Source: Carposina sasakii | Taxonomy: Eukaryota; Arthropoda; Insecta; Lepidoptera; Carposinidae | Reading direction: 5' to 3' | Assembly: GCA_014607495.2 (NCBI GenBank) | Contig: CP053161.1 | Location: 5,031,115-5,095,114, forward strand | DNA length: 64,000 nucleotides | In this document: in pieces, positions 33,431 through 45,869 of the stretch | Layout: each line of letters opens with the position of its first letter | Numbering within the stretch: the first letter of the stretch is position 1 | Made by a program: the position numbers and the translations under genes | Notes under the pieces: model-generated | Databases searched by the model: none | What the model was told of the DNA's origin: nothing | What the model saw: the letters and a program-made list of their open reading frames with translations, nothing else

Positions 33431-34712
33431 GTATATCTATAAACTCTACTCTACGAAATGACACAAAATAATCTCGCCTACGTTCAAAAGTTACCTAAGT
33501 GCAAAAATATTACTTTGTAGCATCCAATAATAATACATCAGGTGTCCATGCCCAATTAATTGGATCGCTACTATAACTCTGCAACACTGTGCTTTCCGCC
33601 AATTACGTTTATTTGTCATTCTCATTCGTTCGTTTCATTCTTTTTGGCTTAGCATTCGCGGTGGTTGACCTTAAGTGGGGTTTTTGGATTCGTTTCTTTC
33701 ATTTTGGTTCGGCCAAAGTTTTGATTGTATTTATCTGCATGAAGATTTATACTGGGTTAATATATTTTTGTTTGCGACTTGATTTATTGATATAATCTGT
33801 TAAGCAGTGAAAATTTGCTTAGCACTAAATTGTCGTGAAATTTTAACTTTGACACATGGAGGTAATAATTACCTCGTACAAATTGTCGTGAAGTTATATT
33901 AGTATCCAATAGCTTGAAATTGCAATAGTGTTATAATAATAATAATAATTAGAACAATCGTTTTCATTAATAAAAGTAAACAAAAACTCATTAACGTTAC
34001 GTAACATAATTAGTGATATTGTAAAAATATGAAATTTTAACCAAAAGCACAATTATTTTGCACACTGACCTCGATTTTATAATAATTATCGAATAATTTG
34101 CATTAATTTTATGTATTCTTATCATCTTGAAGAAACTTGTTAAACTGGTATCGTTGTTACAGACGAGTAACGAGAAATAACGTTATTTTTAAGCTTTAGT
34201 GGTTATTACGTAATTTTAATTAATAATGAAATTATGTTCGAAAGATCCATTGTTTTGAAGTATTGTCCCATTGTAATATTAAGTTTAAAAAAATTATATT
34301 GTTTCGGTAAAGAAAGTATTTATAATGCTAAAATATCAAATTACCCACTTAAATAAAAGCTTTCATACAAAACTTATCAAAATACAATAAACATTTAAAT
34401 ATAATGGCAAATAAAAATTACGTAATGATATTTTGGTACACTCGTAATTTTAAACGATGTCAAAATATATTTTACGGCGCCATATTTAAGCACAGTTACC
34501 GTTTCGTTATCGCTTTTATTTCATAAAAAAATATCTTAACGACAAACGTAAAAACATAAATTGTTAATAAAAACCGGTAGTTCGTAATGTTGTGGGCATA
34601 ACATATAAAACTTAAGTTTTTCTGATTGCAAAAATGCTAGCTTGTGAATATGTTACTTTAAACAATAAGTACTTACTAAGTCTTTATATAACTTTACAAT
34701 ATGATATACCTA
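33431..34712. other. No gene recognised
   Basis: Very AT-rich, with a short (taa)n tract at 33932-33950. The 68-codon frame at 33589-33795 is hydrophobic but unsupported. Confidence 0.35.
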
Positions 34713-34845
34713 CATACTGTGTTAACGAAATGGGGTAGTTAGAACTGCAGGTTATATAAAGGAGATCTCAAAACTGCCTTTAGCATAGCGTTACAGATGT
34801 ATATGATCAATGATAAGTTGCTACACATTTCGTGAGATTGCACTC
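34713..34845 (+). repeat. Family C element, degenerate
   Basis: ctgtgttaacgaaatggggtag, tagaactgcagg, ctttagcatagcg, gataagttgcta. Confidence 0.5.
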
Positions 34846-36030
34846 TAAAAAATATATTTTTTACGCGACTGCGCCGAAAGGAGGCTTATAGTCTTTCAAT
34901 GTATTTTCCTTCCAAATTAATACTTCGTGTTAACCTCCACACCGAAGATGTTTAATACAACGTTAAAAGCATTTAACAAGCTGCCTTGTCACGACTTGGT
35001 AAGTAGCTACTTGCACGCGACGCTCCTCACTTTTTTACTTATATGAGGTAATTGGACAATAATATGGAGGAATCACCAACATATAGCTGCGTATCCAAAA
35101 ACATATAAAACATATAAAGAGTATAATACTTGATCCTACTAGAACTGCAAATTTATTGTGGTTCGATCATTACCTTGAATATTCAGGACCAGTTTTTTGA
35201 GTAATTGGTGTAGATTGTTTACTGTCAGATGATATAGATAGAAGCTACCATGCTTTTATCCGAGTTCATCTATCATTCTGTCATCATGTACCTACTTATG
35301 GTAAAAAAATGTGCTAAGATCTCGTTTCTGTGTAACTGAAGACTGATTAAAATATTTATTATGTTATCTTCGGAAAATATCGAAATTTTCTCTAAAAATA
35401 TTCAGTATCTGAGCGTTTGATATAAAAATTACTTGATTTGTAATTAAGTACAATTCGATCACAAAAATAACGGTTATGTTAAGTTAGAAATATGGTTATC
35501 GCTTGTTGCGGTGATTAAATAAAATCTAATCTAAATTCCCTTAGTCTCTTATCTTTATTCCCAAGCTTCCAATACATTAGGGTGTATTGTACAGATGCGA
35601 ATCTATGAGAATCTAATCCCCTTTTTATATTTCCCATGGCATTCTGTTGTTAATATCCTATCGTCATGCAGGGGGTAAAGTCATGCCACAGAGAGACGTG
35701 AGAATTACTAGGAAGGAGTAAAATTATACCTAGAATACTGTTCACGATGATCATCTCTAGTTAGAAATATAATAAAAAAATTAGGTGTAGAAAAAAGATA
35801 TAATGATATATAGGAAAAAGAAAAGAATTTTAATTATTTTATTAATTGTAACCAATCTTGTCACATCTTTGTTTTTGAATGAAAAAGTATCCCATAGCTA
35901 AGAATATACTATTGCTAATCGATAAAATAAACAGATAATTTCACAAAACAGAAGCCCAAACAAAAAGGTGCTCAATTTTAATAAATTAAATTACAATGAC
36001 CCTCATTTATGGCCTTCATCCCTTCGCTTG
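34846..36030. other. No gene recognised
   Basis: AT-rich; no repeat or exon recognised. Confidence 0.35.
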
Positions 36031-36176
36031 TGTCACGTGCCCTGTTGGCTTTTGTCACTTATCCCTCTCATAAACTATTTGTCACGGCTCTTGACTGTCA
36101 CACTAAAACATACTCTTTTTCATTATATATGTCACGCCGTTGTCCTTTTAAAAATCTAAACAATTTCCGTGTGACA
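36031..36176. promoter_or_regulatory. Cluster of six TGTCAC motifs
   Basis: TGTCAC begins at 36031, 36053, 36080, 36096 and 36130, with an inverted GTGACA at 36171. A second TGTCA-rich interval lies at 36500-36560. The function is unknown; the motif matches TALE homeodomain cores. Confidence 0.3.
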
Positions 36177-37775
36177 TAAGTAAAAGGAATTCTTATTCTA
36201 AAACAGAAAGCTTTGAGAATATTCCCGATCTGGAAATAATATAAAATTACTAATAGGTACTCAATAAATTGAAACGCCGTAACTGTTGTTTAAATATAAA
36301 GCTGTAATAAATCATATTGACTTTACACAAAAATTAATGTCTAACGTTTTATGCAAATCTTTTTTTCATCTATTCATATCACCTACTCCGAAGGCCAAGT
36401 GGCTTGTTAACACGAAGGAGTATGTGAGAAACGTTAGATATGCGAATGATAGAAGATAAAATTCATTTGTCAAAAACATAATCTTTTAAATATTAGCCAA
36501 TGTCCTCATTGACAACAGCATGTGAGAAACCTTTCGAAATGTCACTTTAACTGTCAAATAAATTTTAGTTTGCACCACATTATGCTGTTAGTCACAATTC
36601 TCAATATAGTCTTTATACATAACCACATAAGGGTTTATTAAACGCAAATGGACTTTAAGATGAATTTGAAAAACATAAAACACATAAAGTGAAATCGTAA
36701 AACTGATACAGTTTCTCTATTACGTTTTGTTATAAAAATGTGTGTAGGTATTTATTATTATACTGCTTTCTAACTTTGCCTCATTTAGATATTGGTATAC
36801 CAATACAGTAGAGCCATTTTTTTCTACTTTATAAAATGTATGGTTTTCACTTGTATCTAATAATTTATATTCAGATAAGTAACCTTTATTTATATTTATA
36901 TCTAAATTGAATATCATCATATTAGTTTTATATTCTTTCTCGTGATTGAGTTATATACTTAAGTACATATAATGCTGTTTTATTTGCAAGTAATAAAACA
37001 GATACGGTCGGAGATCATTATAACTTCATAAAACTTCATAACTTCTCATTACTTCATAAAAGTAGATATTAAGTTACTATTATTGTCAGCTTGCGGGGCG
37101 TTATTTCATGAAAAACCTTTTGTAAGTACATTCGAATCCATATTTTATATTTTTCGATATCTCTGCTTTAAAATTGTTCTCAACACTTTACGAAGTCTGA
37201 CAGCACTAATCATTACACACAACCTGTCAATGAGACAACAACACTAAACATATGCCCGAAAAACACGCGATTCGTTTCCTTATGGGAGCAACATAGGCGC
37301 CTTCTCATAAGCCTTCCAGTGTAATGAAGTATTGAAGTGTTGACATGTAGGTGTATTATGTATCGTTCAATTGTGTTTATGAAGGAAGTAGTGAGTACAA
37401 GAGTACAATGAGGCGGTTATTTATGAGTATTCGGTTCAAAGAGCTTGCTGATGTGACGGGTGAAGACCACACACGATCCAATGTTGCTTTGATTCAAAAT
37501 GGTGGTAATAAGGAGAACAATGTAACGAATATTGAAGATTAAGATTTGCATAATTTTGAAATCGCAAAAGATTTAAAAAATTAAAATATTTTATTTCAAA
37601 TTTATATTATAATATTAAAAATAGGGACTTAGACTTAGGACTGCTGAAATATTTTTGAGGCTTTGAAAATGATTTATATTAGGTATGTTATATCTATGTA
37701 AAATCATGACCCAAATCTCCAGTATTTCGTAAAATTAGTTCTCATTGATACGATGATCTAAGTTTAGACGTGGCA
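36177..37775. other. No gene recognised
   Basis: AT-rich. Holds the SINE 3' scrap at 37004-37020 and a 63-codon plus frame at 37351-37542 with hydrophilic composition but no family resemblance or splice context. Confidence 0.35.
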
Positions 37776-38100
37776 CGTTAGTGTCGTGAGTCGTGTTGCT
37801 CCGATTCCGTGACGTTTGAGATTGCTTTAATTATGCTGTCAGCTTCAAAAGTGCCTTTAGCAGTGTCCCTAAAGTGTGGAACTGCTATTTTCTGAGTCGC
37901 CACTGTCTATGCAGTGTTAAGTTCTTTGCTAACAATTCTTATTAGTTTAAAGCTTTTGACGACGTTTTCTCTGAGTTTGTTGTCAGTTATTTCACTATGC
38001 AGTCTGTTTCCGATTGTCAGACTTGTTTTGAGGCAATTGATAATATACTTTTCCTTGGCCCTTGAGAAGATAATCACACTGTCGAAAGAAGTTATAACGT
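37776..38100 (-). pseudogene. Unassigned coding-like relic with in-frame stop
   Basis: On the minus strand one frame reads through about 105 codons with only a TAG near 37908. Before it lies a helix-rich segment (IGNRLHSEITDNKLRENVVK); after it the frame continues VATQKIAVPHFRDTAKGTFE to a TAA. A pyrimidine-rich acceptor-like string (acttctttcgacag) precedes it. The uninterrupted, hydrophilic composition looks like decayed coding sequence, possibly from a retroelement, but I do not recognise the family. Confidence 0.35.
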
Positions 38101-38257
38101 TTATTTTGCGTTGATTTATTAAATATTTATACTTATAATAATTTGTATGTTGGATATGTTGATAATTATGATTACACAACAAAATATATAATTTAATTGA
38201 AATGAAGTTACTTGTCAGAATTGTAATTGTAAATACCAATTTCATTGTATCTTTTTA

Positions 38258-38323
38258 TTGCATTACTAAAGTAGACATTTGTATTAAGATCTTTTAATAC
38301 AAATGTCTACTTTAGTAATGCAA
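38258..38323. repeat. Perfect 30-bp hairpin with 6-base loop
   Basis: Arms 38258-38287 and 38294-38323 are exact reverse complements, starting ttgcattactaaagtagac, around gatctt. No transposon is recognised around it. The stem is AT-rich. Confidence 0.9.
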
Positions 38324-38930
38324 GTAATGTTATTAATGATTTAGCTGATAATAAAGAAAAAAGTAGATTCATAACTGAACTACTGACCTGATTGAAAATT
38401 GAGAGCTTTTCAATTGTGTTAGCGTGCAAAATCTTGGGTGGTCATTAATTTATGTATATTAACTATTTAAATAAAGGTACGATTACCCCACAGTAAGCGG
38501 TAAATAAAGTTGCACAATATCCCAAGTACTTTGACAACTATGTTAATCATTAACGTTTTAGAATAACGTGAAATACTTAACTCCTTACTTAACAACTTGA
38601 CAGAAAATGTTATAGTATACTTAGAATGATTACACTAACTACGTTTAGATTAAACACTATTAACATACCTGTAAACGCATATAACTAGACGGCAAGTTAC
38701 TGATTATAAGGTAGAAGCAAAATTATGTAGGATAGTAAATTTTCTAGTATATCTATATGATATTTTTAAAATAGAAAAATTGTGAAACATGAACAATCCT
38801 ATTTGTTAAGTTAAGGGGTGAGTAGATTTATTGCTTTTTGTCTGGATTTTATGCAATATAATCCAGTACGCCTAAATAATAAAGAATATATACAAATTAA
38901 TTTAGTCTAACTATACACTGACCATATGCT
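38324..38930. other. No gene recognised
   Basis: AT-rich, nothing recognised. Confidence 0.35.
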
Positions 38931-39192
38931 ATGCTGCTCTGGGAGTGAAAAAAAAAACGTATTATACTACAGCTGCTTCTCTTCTCGGGCATACTGTACA
39001 AGTCAGTAGAGGGACAAGAGGGTCTTTGTGTTTTGTAGGCGATGGGCTGACCACCTGTCACTACTAACCGAACTTGTAGATCCCAACTATACCTTCAAAA
39101 TTGATCAGAAGTGGTACCATGTGGTTCTATCGGCCCTTGATGCTCTGCCTACCCCGTAAGGGATAAAGGCGTGATTAGATGTATGTATGTAT
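38931..39192 (+). repeat. Family B element, full-length
   Basis: From atgctgctctgggagtg through tacagctgcttctcttctcgg, gtagagggacaagagggtc and ggttctatcggcccttgatg to ataaaggcgtgattagatg and a (tatg)n tail. No coding capacity. Microsatellite-ended family typical of moths. Confidence 0.7.
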
Positions 39193-39479
39193 ACACTAAC
39201 CGTGCCATATATATTGTTGGAAAAAATAATAAAAAAACCATAAAGATAGGTTTAAAAATCCTGAAGGTAATAGGATATTGGGAATAGCAACGAAAGTGGT
39301 GACAGTACCTAATGTTAAGTCTGATCACCCGGACAGGGATTAATAAGCTTTTTATGTTAGTATGTAAATTAAACGCCGTCTTAAACATGTAACGTTACTG
39401 CTGTAATGTCCTTCATCGAAATGCCTCCAAAATTCCAAACGCGCAATAAAATTGAAATTTTATTCAATTCTCAAGAGAC
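39193..39479. other. No gene recognised
   Basis: AT-rich spacer. Confidence 0.35.
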
Positions 39480-39825
39480 AGTAACATAACTGAGGCCCAT
39501 GACCATTATGAGAGTGGTTACATTTATAATGAATAAAGAAACACATCGTTTAGGGTCGTTAAAAAACTTGGACTCATCAACAAAGCATTCCTTGTTGTCC
39601 ACTGGGAACATTGGGAAGGGCCTGGAATGGAATCCAGGGAATGTCAAGATCGACTTTGGTCTGTATACTGGTGCAGAGTATTTTTGGATCAGATGGAATG
39701 GTATGGATTGTATGCCCACGTTGATTAGATTCCTTTGTGGTATGTCACGCGATGGAATATTGAAACGAAAGTGGAGTTCACTGGTGCCTACTTATTGGAA
39801 TATTTTTTTACAATATTTTTCATAA
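39480..39825. other. Coding-like block open on both strands, unassigned
   Basis: A 108-codon plus frame (39499-39825) and an 82-codon minus frame (39471-39719) overlap. Base composition is less AT-rich than the flanks. A second plus frame reads LLEYFFTIFFIMSVGSFIT near 39800, interrupted by stops upstream. Probably a decayed gene or element fragment; no family recognised. Confidence 0.25.
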
Positions 39826-40631
39826 TGTCAGTAGGCTCGTTCATAACACAAGTCTTCGCAAAGACTTTTTTGAGAAACAACATTCTACCAATCTAAAAGA
39901 TAATGAGATAGGTACCTACACATTTACTCTTAAAACATAATCATATTTTAAATCATATATCAATACAATATTTATCCAAAAACAGAATAACACTAACTAA
40001 ATAAAGGCTTAGCAAATTACTTTGACCTTTAAATTAATAAAATCGTTTGCATTAATTAAAAGGGTAATAGCCCAATTTTTGGCTTGAATGAATATTAATC
40101 TGGTATTAATCCAAATTAATATGTCTTTAAACGTGAACACGAGTTTAAGACTAATTAATTAGAATTACTTGTGTCGATGTCTGCAGAAAATGATTAATTG
40201 CAACTCAAGACATTAAACATATTTTATTTATTTACTAAATCTATTACTATTTTATGTTTAAATATAAATGTATCATAAACATAAAATTAATTAAATGGGT
40301 TTGGTATGAAAACTTTGATAGTAGTCAGTTTGAAGGCATATAAAATAAATAGATTGCATGAAGTTACAATAAAATGAATTAGTATATGGATTTAAGATAA
40401 AAACTTTTATCGTGAGGGTGAACACTGGGTATATGTCTAGACCTAGTCGGGTATTTTTTTAATATGAAATGATTATTGTACATGCCCGTCCAAAAAACAA
40501 TACACATAGATGTACACATTTTCCGCAAGACTCTTAAACTATTGACAAACGAAATTACATCACAAATGATAGTAACCATAGATTACTCCACCTTCCGCAA
40601 ACATAGTGCAAGGTGACATAATCCCAGTACT
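39826..40631. other. No gene recognised
   Basis: Very AT-rich, no recognised feature. Confidence 0.35.
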
Positions 40632-40842
40632 CTACCTAAATAACACACAGCCCACACAGTAAACACACAGTCCATACAGCGTGCTGACAATTGAAATAGT
40701 AACTCTCATGCCCGCACTTTCGAGCCCGCGGGCTTTGCTCTCGCTTTGCAGTTGCTCTTTGGGACTTTCTACCACCGGTGTGGTATGTTCTACAGGCGTT
40801 TGGGCTTCTCCAATGATGACGACCGGCAAAATATAGGTACAT
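40632..40842 (-). other. GC-richer coding-like segment, unassigned
   Basis: Two minus frames are open. One reads VVIIGEAQTPVEHTTPVVES then KEQLQSESKARGLESAG, protein-like in composition, but lacks an ATG. An AG|gtagag donor-like site lies near 40642. No acceptor is obvious upstream. It could be an exon of an unknown gene or part of an old element. Confidence 0.25.
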
Positions 40843-41468
40843 TATTACATTATTATGGAAATTAAAATAGGTCCTGCTTATTTTGCTAATGTTAGTGGGA
40901 TAGTTGTGATATAAATTCCAATTCTATCCATTTGTAACTATAGGTATATGAGCCTTGGTCAAGTTTAAACAAGTTTTCTTCTTTCAGAGTATAATTAATT
41001 AGTCATGCTATCTCTACGATTAATAATAATAAGGGTGAAAGTGCCTTTTCCTTCACCGCTAACAAACCGTTTTTTCATCGCTAACAATCCTTGTTGGTAT
41101 GTATAGGTATATATGTAGTAGGAATTATCATAACCGCTTGTTGCTTGTGACTTATAGCATTAACTGGTAGTTACAGTATTTACTGCTGATATAAATGCAT
41201 CTGTCTGATGTTTAGAGATCAATTCCGAAGCAAATTAAGAAAACAAGAGAATAATGCCGTTCGATTATAAAATAAATTATACAGCAAGTAAAACTCGTAA
41301 ATGTACGTAAATAACTGGATTAAATTGAATCAAGACTAAGGTAAGTAGAATTTTGATTAAAACAATTCACTGGTAAGATTTTGAAGAAATTTTCTTAAAT
41401 GGTCCTTCGAGCCGGATCAGGATTCATATATTACACTAAAAACTTCCGAACAACGCATTGTGCTCTAA
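40843..41468. other. No gene recognised
   Basis: AT-rich spacer before the LINE fragment. Confidence 0.35.
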
Positions 41469-41866
41469 ATGTATGGTGCAAGAAAATTAGTGAAATTCTC
41501 ACAAAGTTCGTTTAACGGTAAACCCCAACTGAGACTGATAACCAGTATTATTACAGGTCATGGAGCCTTCAACAAACACCTATCCACATTAGGTGTTACA
41601 GACAGCCCCCTGTGCAGAGCCTGCATGGAGGAAGAAGAGACAGCCGCCCATCTGCTGCTGCGCTGCAGAGAAGTGGCCCCGTACCGGGCAAAATATCTCG
41701 GTTCTCCAGGCTCGCTTAGCGAGACTTTGGGCAACCTGAAAAGGCTGCTAGGATTCCTGGAGGAGATAGGCTGGCTCGAGTAGAGAGCACACCACCCTTA
41801 CGCAAAATAGGCGCACAGACGTCGAGTTGCGGAAACGAGCCCGTTCTACCATACCATACCATACCA
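41469..41866 (+). mobile_element. 5'-truncated R1/jockey-type LINE, C-terminal ORF end and 3' tail
   Basis: The frame to the stop at 41783 contains ITGHGAFNKHLSTLGVTDSP, then a Cys-His motif C-x2-C-x10-H-x4-C (CRAC...HLLLRC). This is the zinc-knuckle-like C-terminus of R1/I/jockey-group reverse transcriptases. About 65 bp of 3' UTR end in a (ccata)n tail (41849-41866), the usual mark of target-primed reverse transcription. Upstream domains are missing. The frame is still open, so insertion may be fairly recent. Confidence 0.8.
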
Positions 41867-42367
41867 ACGGTAAACTTACTTTCTTGGTAATTTGGCGAAT
41901 CAAGGTCATAATGCAGGGGTCAATAAACTTGATGACATAAGCCATGACTCAAGCTTAGCTACTGGAGTATGACAGACTATGGTTTTGAACTTGCTATTTC
42001 TGACAGCCTTAAGGTAATTGCCGTAATGGTGTTTTTAGCGTTGGTGTTTGAAATATGACCATGAGAAGATTATAAAATTTTACAGATTGTAAGGTCTAGG
42101 TATTTATTTACAATTTAGCAATGCAGCCTATTTCATTGTGGATGAAAAATGTTAGATGTCCATAAAGATTTGAATAGTTATTTATATATATATATACATA
42201 CTTTTGGTGTCATAATAACAGTAAGTTTAATTTAAGTAGGTACCTCATGTAACTGTTAACATATATTATATTTTGTTAGTAATTTCTTAACCACTAATTA
42301 ATATATAACACTAAAATTAAGAACCAATTACTATAATCTTTAAAAGTAATAAAAATATTATTAAAGA
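41867..42367. other. No gene recognised
   Basis: AT-rich, short (ta)n at 42185-42197. Confidence 0.35.
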
Positions 42368-42557
42368 ACTAGTGGACGCCCGCGTTTCGTCCGCGTGGAC
42401 TGCAGAAAAAACAAAATGTCGAAATTATCCGGGATAAAAACGTGTGGGACCTGTAATAATATATTCCTGAAAACTGCATCGAAATCGGTCCAGCCGTTTC
42501 TGAGATTAGCGTGCACAAACATCGATCCATTACAATTTTATTATATGTATAGATAGA
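42368..42557 (-). repeat. Family D element, 3' part
   Basis: actagtggacgcccgcg, then ccgcgtggactgcag, then tgtcgaaattatccggg; complement of the family 3' end. Confidence 0.65.
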
Positions 42558-44062
42558 TAATTATTATTGAAGAATTAAGTATAAAGATGCTATTATATTT
42601 TATCGATGATGGTTATGATTTTTGCTGCTGGCATTTGGTTTTCTATTTTAATAATAGTTTTTAAACTGGCGAATAGCCGTTTAAATTTTATGGTAATATT
42701 TTATTGGTTTTTAAATATCAGTATCGATGTTTAGTAACACTATTTTGTGCTTATTAGAAAGTTAAGGACATAAGTTATAATAATCAGTCCACGCAGACTA
42801 AATCGCGGGTAACAGCTAGTCAAAAATATTTGTCCTACTGACGTGTTACACATACATATATGTTTACTCGTATCATATATATTCATACTCGTATTGAGCT
42901 ATATTTAGGTCTGAACGCAACAAGGCGCATTTCGCCGAGAAGCCTCTACAAGGCAGTCATTCGACATACCCGCTCGTAACTCCACACGACTAGTGATGTC
43001 AAATTAGTACACAAGTTGACAAGATATCGATAACTACTTGTAATGTGTCGATGTACTGATCTAGATAAGGCGGTATGGTGCAACGAACTTGTAAGCGATT
43101 TACAATGATAACGAATTTTGATAAAAAGTAAGATTAGGTTTTCTCTATCTTAAAGATAAGATTAATGTTATTAAATAACTGTTTTTGGGTATAAATAAGA
43201 ACAATGTACAAAGATAGGACCTATTATAAATGGAAGTCTTTATGATATATCGAAGTTTGAAACTATCATATTTTGTATTAGTAGCCAATAATTTGTTAAA
43301 ATAATTTTTGTTGCTAAATCCTTGCTATACAGAAAATACTAACAAAACAAAATTAAACGAACGAGGGCATAAATAGCTATAAACCTTTAAGTACTATGAT
43401 AACTGTCCATAAAGATAATACGAGCATGAAATACTTTTTATAAAGATTGGTAAAAGCCATTTTATTGTGGTTTCAGCGATATAAAACCAATATTTATACA
43501 CAATAAGTGAACGGCGTACGTACATAAAATGCTGTTCTCCGTATGTTCTGCGATTATACATAACAACGTCCTATAATAAAACGCTGGCGTAAACGCCGCG
43601 CCGATTAAAATAATTTAGCTTTCATTGAGTGAAATCCTTATGTCTAGACGCCGAGAAACCTCTCGTTAATGAGATTTCCAGTCAGCTGTCGATGGTTATC
43701 GAATGGAAATCTATCGATAAGTTATCGCGTACATCACTAGTGGCCAGACAGGTATTATTAGGTCTTCCTGATCTCGATTCGCCAACACGACAATTGTTGC
43801 TTGAGATAGAGTTTTGTGGTTGTATGTGATTTTATAGCTTGTTTGTTACATTGACCTTTACATATACATCACGCATAATATTCTTTGACATAAATGCCAT
43901 GATCATGTTTAGATTTATGGGGTCGCAAATAGGTCGGTCTGCGCAAAATGAGTTAAGTTCTGAACTATGACTATAACAAGGTAATCATACCTACCTACAT
44001 AATAATTACATTTGTACTTACTGGTTATGATAAAAAAACTAAATAACTACTACTAATAAGGG
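42558..44062. other. No gene recognised
   Basis: AT-rich with a family D scrap at 42782-42822 (cagtccacgcagactaaatcg). TATCGATA octamers lie at 43025-43032 and 43712-43719, both near cgccgagaa and actagtg strings (42934, 43650). A 66-codon frame at 43629-43829 covers the second group and is unassigned. Confidence 0.35.
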
Positions 44063-44363
44063 ATGAGAAGCTTTAGAGAAGAGATAACTCTGATGAGAAG
44101 CGAAGCTGAGAAGTGGGCAAAAGAAGTGACCGAATGGTGTCCCAGATATAATAAGAGGAAAAAAGGTAGACAGTATCGCAGGTGGGAAGATGATATCAAA
44201 AAAGTAGCAGGAACAAACTGGATTAGCAAAGCAAGGGATAGAGCTACGTGGCGAACACTTGAGGAGGCCTATGCTAAAAAGCAAGACAATTAAGAAACCG
44301 GTGTCTAATATAAATATTATGTACATTTCTAATTAATTGTTAATAAAGGCTATCTTTATCTTT
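44063..44363 (+). mobile_element. RTE-type LINE, C-terminus and 3' end
   Basis: The open frame to 44293 includes KKGRQYRRWEDDIKKVAGTN, then WISKARDRATWRTLEEAYAK and a stop. The RRWxDDIKK...W...ARDR..WR.LEEAY pattern is the C-terminal signature of RTE/BovB-like polymerases. The 3' end is ataaaggctatctttatcttt, a short-repeat tail. Everything upstream is missing (5' truncation). Confidence 0.85.
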
Positions 44364-44570
44364 AATAAGGGAAAATAGATCTTGGTGGCTTACTGATATA
44401 AAGGGGTAATTTCCCTTGTAAGTGATAGTTCGTTCCTGTGATAAGGACTAGACCCATGACCTAGACTAAATATAGCTTTACAACTCTACAAAGTTAAGAA
44501 TTATCAGGTTTGACATAGTTGAAGGCACAAATGGAAAACGTGTAATGAACTTATTTTGTTAAAGAAATCT

Positions 44571-44793
44571 ATTCTATACATATAATAAAATTGTAACAAA
44601 TCTATATTTGTGCACGGTAATCTCAGAAACAGCTGAACCGATTTCGATGCTGTTTTCAGGAATATATTGTGACAGATCCTACTTAACATATAGGCTACTT
44701 TTTATCCCGGGAAAATGTTTTCATTTCGGATAATTTCGACATTTTGTTTTTTCTGCAGTCCACGCGGACGGAGTCGCGGGCGTTCACTAGTAT
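44571..44793 (+). repeat. Family D element, nearly complete
   Basis: tctatacatataataaaattg, ctcagaaacagctgaaccg, ctactttttatcccgggaa, ending ggacggagtcgcgggcg and ttcactagt. Confidence 0.7.
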
Positions 44794-45082
44794 TTAATAA
44801 TATGTTATTTGTTTCTACTTTCTTTCTTAGTTTGACCATATTTGTGTAAGTACTACAAATCTGAGAGAAATACTATGAAAATAATATAAAATAACTAACT
44901 AGGTAGCCAGTTACTTTTGTTTGGAAAGAATGTTAAAAACTATCAAAAATTATTCTTTGTATATCAAACCCACTTTAATATTATCTAGTTAACACTTTTT
45001 ATAAAGAAATAGGTATGTTATACAAGCTCCTTATAGTAAAGAAGTATTTACAGAGGGTCACTGAAATTTTGTAAGTCAACCA

Positions 45083-45193
45083 ATAAATAAATAAATATTT
45101 ACATACATACATCATAAGTTCATAACACATTAACCTAGTCCCACACTAAGATTACTAAGGTCTTTGTGTCGTGGGTACTAAGCAAATTCGTAT
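45083..45193 (-). mobile_element. Family F SINE, 3' part
   Basis: aataaataaatatttacatac, then cacattaacctagtcccac and ctttgtgtcgtgggtactaagc; the tRNA-like head is missing. Confidence 0.6.
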
Positions 45194-45610
45194 AATCCAC
45201 AATAGCGTCTTGCTTTTCATGACATAAAAAAAAGATGTATTGAGTCTGATGGACATCAATTAAATTATATATGATCGACAGATAAAAGACTTGATAGGGT
45301 ACATACTTCCGCAAAAGTCTAATAAAAACAAAACAACACTGCAATCGTTTCCAGAAATGTATGCTTGATACAGGTTGACATAAAACACGTCTCGTGCTTA
45401 TACGAGAGAACCTTCACGGTGAAAGGATTAGTATCCTTGCTCTACCAAATGTATTTGAAACCTTATAACAAAGGAATAAAGCTGAGCGCAACAGTGTAGT
45501 ACAGGTTGTAAACTATATGTAACCCGATACTGGAAAAAATGTCTCATGAACGTGATGTTATAGGTATAAGTAATGTTTGTGTTTATTTATTGTTTTGTTA
45601 TGATTCTTCT
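45194..45610. other. No gene recognised
   Basis: AT-rich spacer. Confidence 0.35.
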
Positions 45611-45869
45611 ATGCTGCTCTGGGAGTGAAAAAAAAACCTATAATACTACAGCTGCTTCTCTTCCCGGGCACACTTTACAAGTCAGTAGAGGGACAAGAGG
45701 GTCTTGGTGTTTTGTAGGCGATGGGCTGACCACGTGGCACAACTAACCGAACTTGTACATCTCAATTATACCCTCAAAATTGATCAGAAGTGGCACCATG
45801 TGGTTCTATCGGCCCTTGGTGCTCTGCCTACACCGTAAGGGATAAAGGCGTGGTTATATGTATGTATGT
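45611..45869 (+). repeat. Family B element, full-length
   Basis: atgctgctctgggagtg to aaaggcgtggttatatg and (tatg)n; carries its own variants (cacgtggcacaactaac; ctacaccgtaaggg). Confidence 0.7.
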
